Of a stretch of DNA of 64,000 bases, positions 56,431-64,000 are shown piece by piece (position 1 is the stretch's first letter; the number at the start of each line of letters is the position of its first letter). The stretch spans positions 294,668,256 through 294,732,255 of the forward strand of contig NC_085138.1 in the NCBI RefSeq assembly GCF_035046485.1, read 5' to 3'. The notes below the pieces were generated by a model. That model searched no databases. It was given only the letters and a program-made list of their open reading frames with translations, and was not told the DNA's origin. Source of the stretch: Aedes albopictus. Its lineage: Eukaryota > Arthropoda > Insecta > Diptera > Culicidae. Position numbers and translations under genes: made by a program.

Positions 56431-56960
56431 ACACCAAGACGCTTTCAGCAAAATTTTGCTGAAGTTAACGAATAAGCTTTTTATGTTGAACTTTCGGCCA
56501 AATTTGCTGAGTTACAGCAATACGTTGATGGTGATCAGTAGATTTGCCTGAACAAATCAACAAACCTTGCTGTATTTTCACAAAGATTTTGCTAAAACTT
56601 TCAACTCGGCAAATTTCAGGAAAAAATATTTGGAGTGTATTGTTCTTAGAAGCTGAAAGCTTGATATATCGTTGTATATCCATGTTACTATGTTTGTAAA
56701 ACCTTCCTAGAAGAAAAGAAGCTTTCACATTGAAAGTTTATTTCAAAATTCGCTCACAATGTGGTAGTTGTGTTCTTTGGAGCTGTCAGTTTGATCTCGG
56801 TGTCAAGTAGTTTATTCGGAAATTTCTAATTTTTTTTCAGTTATAATTTTGGATATCTGTGCAGCAATCCCTTCAGGAGTTTCTTTGAAAATCGGTTCTA
56901 AAATCACTTTGAAAGTTCCTTCGGGAATTTGTTTGGGATTTTTTAAACCTGCTACATTAT

Positions 56961-57080
56961 GATCTTGTACCGACTTTTTGAACCCTCTAAGCAGAATACC
57001 CTCTACGAATGAGTGATGTCAAAGGATATGCAAAATAGGGCGGAATTAAAAGGTACAAAACTGATTACACTCATTCGTAG
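56961..57080 (+). mobile_element. Retroposed hairpin element, second copy, 120 bp
   Basis: Starts 'gatcttgtaccgactttttg' and 'aaccctctaagcagaatacc' like the 17263-17448 element, but most of the left stem is deleted. Ends 'tgattacactcattcgtag'. Flanked by cctgctacattat (56948-56960) and cctgctaaattat (57081-57093), a 13-bp duplication with one mismatch. No poly(A) here. Confidence 0.75.
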
Positions 57081-57649
57081 CCTGCTAAATTATTTTCGGA
57101 ATTTTTTTGCCAATTATTTTGGAAACTGTCTTAGCGACAATTGAACTCGCAATTTCTTTGGTGAAAGTTTTCCATGTTTTTTAGGAACTTATGTAACAAA
57201 TGCTTCGTCAATGACTTTGTGGTCTTCTTTAGAAACTTCTTCTTAAGAAATTTCTTTGAGGCCCGTCTGAATATTCTTTTGGTTTTTTTTTACACTTTGT
57301 TTGGAAAAGCTTCTGCTTATTACTTTGGGAATATTTTCAACATTCTTTTGGAAACATATTTGCCAATTCTTACTGATTCGGTATTTCCTTTGCAAATCGG
57401 TTTGGCGAATTTCTTATAAGTAACCCTGTGAAAACATTTCGTGTTTCCTTTTGGCGGAATTTCTTCAGCAAATTCTTTGAAAATCGTTTCAGCAATTTTT
57501 ATTGGATTTGATCCAAAACTTTTTTTGGGTTTTCTATTTTGGCAATTCTTTGGAATTTTGTTCGATAAATCTTTTGGAAATTTCTCAGCAGTAATATTGG
57601 ATTTTTTTTTTGAAGTTATTATTTATGAAAATACACACAGCATAACTGT

Positions 57650-57870
57650 GGGGTTCGTGATCGTACTGTTAGTAACGCCAGCTTTTTAGGCGTATTGTAA
57701 GCTACGGATTGTGGGTTCGATTCCCATTCCGGTCGGGAGAAAAATTTCGCCAAACGGAAAATTCTTCATTGAACCACTAGATGTATAACAGTTTAACATG
57801 TTATCCGTTGTCTAGTGTAAGATATATTCAGTCTTTGGCTGAAGACGGTGCGCAAATTTATCAGGCAACT
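57650..57870 (+). mobile_element. tRNA-derived SINE-like element
   Basis: B box GGTTCGATTCC (57714-57724) followed by 'cattccggtcgggaga', the same junction as in the 37320 SINE, then a different body ('aacatgttatccgttgtcta', 'gctgaagacggtgcg'). The A box is weak. Ends and duplication not clear. Confidence 0.55.
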
Positions 57871-59100
57871 CTTACGGGATTTCCTTTATAAATTTCTTTG
57901 GAAGTTTTTTTTTATCCCCGAATAACGGGATTTTCTGCCGTAGGCAGGTTCATCGGCTTTCTTTGGAAGTTTCATCTGCAATCCCTTTGGAAATTTAACT
58001 GGCAATTTGTTTTGTAATTTAAAAAAAAATCTTCAGTATTATTTCAGCATTGGAAACTCCTTTAGAAAATCCTTACAGAATTTTGTTTGTTATTACTTTG
58101 GAAATTCAATCAGATACTCCTTACGATTTGAAAAAAATACAATGGTATGGCCGGAGAAAATCTTATCGGAATTGCCTAAATAATTTCCAAAAATCAAGGT
58201 GTTTTCAAGAAGTTCATCAAAAATCAAGAAGTTCTAGAAAAAAATTCAGAATGTTTCTAAAAGCAACTTCCAAAAACGTTTGAATGTTGAAATAGTTGAA
58301 GGCACCCTCAAGAAATAACCGAATGACTTTCCAAAGGAATTGCTAGTGAAATTTCACAAGGAAATTCTGAAGTAAATTCCGTAGCAGAAGAAATTTTCGA
58401 AAAGAATACCAAATAAGCTGTCGAAGGCACTTCCGAAAGCATTGCAAAAGAAGTTTCCAAACAATCTTGATGTAATTTCACGATCATTTCCAAAGGAATT
58501 CACTGTGTGATTTTTAAAGAAATTGAAGAAGAAAAAAAGGAAATTGCTAGGTAATATCACAATTAATTTGCCGACGAAACTGCAGAAAGAAATCAATAAG
58601 AAATTGCAGAAAGAAATTTTAAAAGTATTTATCAAATAAATTCTCAAAGGAATTTTTTAATGCATTTTCATTATAATTGCAGAACAAATACTCAAACAAA
58701 ATATGTATTGAAAAATGAAAGCAAAAAAAATAACAAAGAATTTGCAGAGAGAACTATTGAAGGAATTGTCGGAGCAATCAAATAAATACAAAAAAAAAAT
58801 ATCAAAGAGTTTTCTAAATGATTGCCAACAAAGTTTAGAAGAACTTTCCGAAGGTGTTACCAAAGAAATAAAAAAAAACAATTTCTCAAAATACTTTCCG
58901 AAGATATAAAAAAATAAAACATTATAAAATATGAATACATTTTTAAATGAAATGCAAAGCAATTGTCAAAAATACCGAAAGTGTTTTCAATGGAATTATT
59001 GAAAAGTTCCAAAAGAACTGCCCGAAAACTTTTTATCAATTGTCTAGGAAATTTTAATAGGAGATCCCCAAAGAGATTTCTTGAAAACCTCCTATACAAA

Positions 59101-61660
59101 TTAAAAAGCTTTTATTCTTCTGAGCAAATCTTCTGAAACCTGTATTTTTTCTAAATGGTTCAAAACGTGAAATGTAGGACGCCTAGACCAAACTCGTAGC
59201 TTATTACAGAACTTAACCAATACAGTGATTGAATCTCGAACTTAATTGTTGTCTTGAAGAAAGTCGTCTTAGCAACGTTGCTGATACGGCAATCTTTCAA
59301 GTGGTCCAAAATGCGGGATAAATGACGACTAGACTATATTGGAAACTACTAAGACCACACAGTGGGAAAATTTCAAACTGAATTGTTTTTCAGATGAAAG
59401 CTCTAAGTCTTCTGGGAAATTCTGTCAAAGAGAGTGTCCTTCGAAGTGGTTCAAAACGCGAGAAATATAACCGTTTGATCAAACTGGACATCCTTCTTTG
59501 CAACAACAGTTGTCATTTGTAGCGATCTAAATCGTGATATATGCAACGCCTTGAATCAAAGCTCATTACAGCACTAGTGCCAAGTAGTGAATAAATGTGG
59601 AACTAAATTGCTTTCTACTAGAAAACTATAATTCTTCCGGGCAACTTATAGTTAAAGTGAGGTTTTCTCTGAGTGGTCCTTAATACGAGATTTACAGCAT
59701 TTAGACTGAACTGGTAGACCCCAAGTAAAATAGTATCACTTAGTGAGTGATTCTCGAACTAAATTGAATCTTGAAACCTATTATTTTGCTGAGATTTTTT
59801 GCTGAAGACCGTATCCTTCAAAGCGGTCCAGAGCGTGATATATACTAAGTTTAAACCAAAAACTTCCACGTAGTGAGAGGATCTCGAACTGAAATGATTT
59901 CAATGTGAAAGTTTTTAATCTTATGGGCGAAAACTTATGGCCTTCAAAGTGGTCCAGATTGCGAGATATACGACATTTAGACATAACTGGATACCCCAAG
60001 AACACTAGCGTCACGTAGTGAGTAGCTTGAACTAAATTGTGCCCTATGTGAAAAAGCAACATTGTCAAAGACAGTATCCTTCTAAGTGGGTAAAGTCAGG
60101 AAATTCAGTTTGTTTTCCATGTGAAAGCTTTCAGTGTTCTGAGTAACTTTGCCGAAGACAGTGTCCACCTAGGTGGTTTAGAAAGTTTAGAGCAAACTGA
60201 AAGCTTAGAAAAGTACTAATGTCACGTAGTGAGTAATTTTCGAACTAAACTATTCTCTATGTGAAAGCCTTCAATCTTATGTGCAACCATGCCGTATTAT
60301 TCTAAGTGGTCCGAAACGCGAGATTCACGACGCCACAGACTACTAGCGCCACGTAGTGAGCGATTTTTGAACTAAATTGTTTTATATGCGGAATCTCTTA
60401 GTCTTCTGATCATTTTTTCCCAAGACAGTATTCCCTTCAAAGTGGTTCAGATCGCGAGATATACGACGTCCAGACTGAACTGGAATCTTTCAAAAGCCCT
60501 AGCGCCACATAGCGAGTGATTCTCGAACTAAATTGTATTCTATGTGAAAGCTCTCAGTCTTCTGAGTAACTTTTCCAAAGATATACGAAGTTCAGACTAA
60601 ACTTGAAGCTCCTAAGAGGACTACAACTAAATTGTGTTTTATTTGAAAGCTCTCAGTCTGCTGAGTAACTAGGTGGTCCAGAACACGAGGTATACGACGT
60701 TCAGACTGAACTGGAAGCTCCTAAGAACTTTAGTGCCACGCAGTGAGTAATTCTCGAACTCAATTGTTTCCTATGTGAAAGCTAATAGTCTATTTAGTAA
60801 CTTTGCCGAAGACAGTATCCTTCTAAGTGGTCTTTAACACGAGATAAACGACGTTCAGACTGAACTTGAACTGGATGCTACTAAGAACACTAGCGCCACG
60901 CAGTGAGTGATTCTTGAAAAAATTGTTTTCTATGTGAAAGCGCTTAGTCTTCTGAGCAACTTTACCAAAGACAGTATCCTTCTAGGTGGTCCAGAACACG
61001 AGATATACGACGTTCAGATTGAACTGGAAGCTCATACGAACACTAGCGCCACGCAGTGAGTGATTCTCGAACTAAATTGTTTCCTATGTGAAAGTGATTT
61101 TCGAACTAAATTGTTTCCTATGTGAAAGCTCTTAGTCTACTGAGCAACTTTGCCGAAGACAGTATCCTTCTAGGTGGTCCAGAACACGAGGTATACGACG
61201 TTCAGACTGGGCTGGAAACTCCTAAGAACACTAGCGCCACGCAGTGAGTGATTCTCGAACTAAACTGTTTCCTATGTGAAAGCTGTTAGTCTTCTGAGCA
61301 ACTTTGCCGAAGACAGTATCCTTCTAGGTGGTCCAGAACACGAGATATACGACGTTCAGACTGGGCTGGAAACTTCTAAGAACACTAGCGCCACGCAGTG
61401 AGTGATTCTCGAACTAAATTGTTTCCTATGTGAAAGCTGTTAGTCTTCTGAGCAACTTTGCCGAAGACAGTATCCTTCTAGGTGGTCCAGAACACGAGAT
61501 ATACGACGTTCAGACTGAACTGGAAGCTCCTAAGAACACTAGCGCCACGCAGTGAGTGATTCTCGAACTGAATTGTTTCCTATGTGAAAGCTCTTAGTCT
61601 ACTGAGCAACTTTGCCGAAGACAGTATCCTTCTAAGTGGTCCAGAACGCGAGATATTCCA
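59101..61660 (-). repeat. ~154-bp tandem array, right arm of the TTAA foldback
   Basis: About 16 copies, the reverse of 55240-56430. Copies nearest the outer end (60950-61650) are almost uniform. Those nearest the centre (59100-60000) are heavily diverged. A partial duplication of 'aactaaattgtttcctatgt' near 61074-61115 breaks the period once. Confidence 0.9.
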
Positions 61661-61896
61661 CAACTACTGGCAAAATGTAGTGCTTTCCCACATGTCCATG
61701 CACCATGCCCTATGTTGCAGATTCCCGGTGGCCAATGTTCCCGGAACCACTATTTCAACATATCAACACATTCTTGACGAAATTATCTATCAAATAAGAC
61801 TTTGGTCATTTGAATTGGTGAAAAAATCATCATTCTATAAGAGTCCGACCCCAATGCATTATTCGTAACTTTTTTCTAATGCACGAAGAAGGTTAA

Positions 61897-64000
61897 GTTG
61901 TACTTTGTATATACGAATTACTTCTGATAAGTCCGACGTAGCTCTCCAACAAGCCCTCCAATTAGTTCCAACAAATTCTTTGCCGAACCTTTCCACGGTA
62001 AAAAATGATGCAGGCGATATATGATACACAGGAAAAATAGGGTAAAGTTGCTATGCAAAAAGGTGTGTTTAGAACCAATAATGTTCATAATTAAACGTCA
62101 TTAACGAAAGTTATCCCTTCTCGTCCAACAAGCCTTCCATTAAATAAAAATTCCAACCTGTTTTGCAAAGCAACCTCACTACCCCGTATCCTTATTCTTG
62201 CGTTACCCAAACCGTAAAGATGCACCCTCCGGAAGCAGCCTATGCATACGCGCAAAACCCATTTTTGCTGTCTTCCTATGGTGAGAAAACCGTCTATCCG
62301 GTACGAAACCCACCCCATCGAATCCAGTCACTGTAGTGGGTAGGTGGGTAGCTCGGTAGCAGACGAATACGGAAAAGAAGGAATCAGACAAGCAGGCAGA
62401 CCAGCAGACAGACAGACAGACGGAAATTCGGAACAGGCAGACCAGACCAGCAACCAACCCACCGCCCATTCAGCAAAATTCGCCAGGCCGCTGAATTGGG
62501 AGAGCTGTGGGAGAGGTTCTCAACACTCTCCGAAACTTGGCGCCACTGCTAGCTCTGGTGAGAATGTGTTGGTGGTGGTGCTAGGGAAAACTCGTGGGAA
62601 AATTGTCCTGGTTCTTGAGTTCCGTCATCATCATAAGGTGTTCGATGGGAAATGGAAAGGGATTTAGTGTTACGAGTTTAGGTGTCTTGTTGTGATTAGG
62701 ATGTATGGATTAGTATTGTGTGAAGGTTTTTTTGAAAAGAACGTGTCGTTTGCTTGGGGGAAGTTCATCGATAGCGGAAGAACTGAATTCATAAATATTG
62801 AATGGTTTTGTTGTGTATGGTTATGGTGTGCCAACAGGAAGTTTTACGTTGAGGGTGGGTAAGGATTTGCGATATGCAGACTCTCTCTCGCTCGTGGGAG
62901 AGGGAGAACCAACAGTCAGCTGAGGTCCTGTCAGGACGATGTTTGTGGTTGTGATAGCAAGTGTGGTGGCTCACGTGAGTGCGGTACTAGATTAGGCGGT
63001 GGGAGAACTTGTTGGCGCTCTCGGGAAATGTTCGGAAAAGCGATTGTTCTCAAAACCAGAGGCAGAAGGATAACTCTGTTTGGTAGCGGAACCGACTGAA
63101 ATCAGATAGTCGTGCCGCTCGAGCCGTGCGAGTCATACTCTATCCTGGGCTAGTCCGTTTACGTTGTACGTGTGTTTTCCGGAAGTGAAATCTTTGGGAT
63201 GGAAATTGGATCGCAAATGCATAACTGTTTATGATTAACTGGAAAAGGATTTTCCTGTCAAAGAAGATAAGCTTGGACTTGCATTAAGGGGATATTTTTT
63301 TCCCTGAAAATACAATTAGTCCATTAGCGCTCTTGGTGGCTAGAGTGGATTAGCAGTTTTCGGAATGAAATTTCGCTAAAATAGTGTCCTCTGTTTTGGA
63401 GTTGAGCTTTTTTCGGAGATAAGTGAAAAGTAAACAGTCCAGTGGCGGAAGTAAGCAGCAAGAAGAGCAGTGCAAGAGAATAAGGCTCCCGTGTCGCAGG
63501 GGTGTGTTTTGCTTGTAAAGTGGAAAGTGTATTTGGATGAAAGCCATGTCCTGAAAAGGAAGGAGAAGGTCCTTGACGTTTCCGCGACATCGTAAGATGC
63601 CCGACGAAAGCGGGTGCGTAAAAGAGGTGGAAATTATTTTAGGAGAGTGCTTTTCATCAATCATAATGGGATTGGAGTTTCGCAGCCTTGCAAAGGCATA
63701 AGTGTGACGGTCCTCGTGTTGGGGTAGGTTGTATACGTGAAACAGCCATTCTTCATGACTACGTAACAAGCGAAGAAAAGCAGAAAGCCGACACTAATAA
63801 AAAGGATATTTTCTGCTTGTTCATTCCGGAGAGCCTTTGGCTTCAAGTTGTTTGATGTGAAGAAGCTACAAAGGGAGAAACGTGATACGGTGGTTGAACC
63901 TTCGACGATGAAATTTGCAGTTGATTAAAAGCAAACATTTTGCAAAAAAGGATAACCTTCCGCAGTGTTCTACCAAGTGAATTTGTTATCATTCTTGATT
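61897..64000. other. Non-repetitive terminal region, possibly gene-proximal
   Basis: The only long stretch in the second half without detectable repeats, except a short (CAGA)n at about 62396-62421 and a CT/GA-rich patch at 62880-62910 (GAGA-like). From 63100 on, purine-rich sequence with frequent short upstream-type frames resembles an insect 5' untranslated exon or promoter region on the plus strand, but no ORF, splice site or promoter motif is decisive. Minus-strand frames at 63324-63769 show no domain. Confidence 0.3.

Larger units (their letters stand above)
56820..59100. repeat. Degenerate short repeats in the foldback centre
   Basis: Iterations of 'tttctttggaaat', 'ggcaattctttgg' and, after 58300, the complementary 'aaggaattgc', 'ttccaaagg', so the degenerate repeat itself switches orientation near 58280, close to the midpoint of the foldback. 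Contains a retroposed hairpin and a SINE. Confidence 0.75.
54865..61892. mobile_element. 7-kb TTAA-flanked foldback built of mirrored tandem arrays
   Basis: TTAA at 54861-54864 and 61893-61896. Ends CCTTCGTCGTGCATTAG and CCTTCTTCGTGCATTAG (right, reversed). Next inward, both arms share 'gttacgaataatgcattggg', 'caccaattcaaatgaccaaa', 'atagtggttccgggaacat' and 'gtgggaa'; the right arm lacks about 130 bp present at 54885-55020. Then come ~154-bp arrays in opposite orientation (55240-56430, 59100-61660) around a centre with later insertions. TTAA with CCTT ends fits piggyBac-like elements. No transposase seen. Confidence 0.85.

Noticed and set aside
62344..62667. 107-codon plus-strand frame as a gene start
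   Set aside because: It begins in a CAGA microsatellite, has low-complexity composition, and shows no domain.

Overview
The window is eukaryotic intergenic DNA made almost entirely of transposable elements. The composition points to a mosquito of the genus Aedes (inference): A+T-rich sequence, four decayed RTE/JAM-type non-LTR retrotransposons, tRNA-derived SINEs (one resembling the Aedes Feilai type), many TA-flanked palindromic MITEs, and long degenerate arrays of 'GGAATTCC'-like 12/24-bp repeats. I found no intact host protein gene. The best host-exon candidate is a short minus-strand ORF at 11771-11995 with one membrane-like segment, at low confidence. The last ~2 kb (61.9-64.0 kb) is non-repetitive and could be gene-proximal.

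Layout. 1-5930: two opposed arrays of a ~152-bp unit around degenerate repeats and a MITE; the right side ends in a TTAA-flanked palindromic terminus. 5.9-10.3 kb: a composite of three concentric inverted repeats (6597-9624) plus minus-strand RTE tails. 10.3-17.0 kb: mostly unassigned DNA with a run of small foldback elements. 17.0-19.3 kb: RTE copy 1, interrupted near its start by a segment carrying a retroposed hairpin. 20.2-20.9 kb: a MITE with a nested hAT-type MITE. 22.7-24.5 kb: degenerate repeats, a TA MITE and a near-perfect 729-bp palindrome with a tRNA-like gene in each arm. 24.6-29.6 kb: RTE copy 2, split by a 2.3-kb foldback whose ends read CACAGTG. 29.6-36.2 kb: degenerate repeats with TA- and TAA-flanked MITEs. 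36.2-39.8 kb: a 3.6-kb element containing a ~150-bp tandem array, itself hit by a SINE and by a MITE that carries another MITE. 40-43.3 kb: a 466-bp MITE and the 5' half of RTE copy 3. 43.6-53.6 kb: a degenerate array split by a 5.9-kb foldback, which holds a TA element, which holds a poly(A) retroposon. 53.6-54.8 kb: RTE copy 4 (3' half of the reverse transcriptase). 54.9-61.9 kb: a 7-kb TTAA-flanked foldback whose arms are mirrored ~154-bp arrays.

Nothing here works as an operon or pathway. The biology is the history of nested insertion. Several insertions can be dated relative to one another because removing the inner element and one copy of its target duplication restores the outer sequence. 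The strongest observations are the CACAGTG foldback with a 5-bp target duplication, the poly(A)-tailed retroposed hairpin family with 12-13-bp duplications, the tRNA-bearing near-perfect palindrome, the two TTAA-associated structures built from tandem arrays, and two copies of one MITE that I could distinguish by a single base. All family assignments are by eye; no database was searched.
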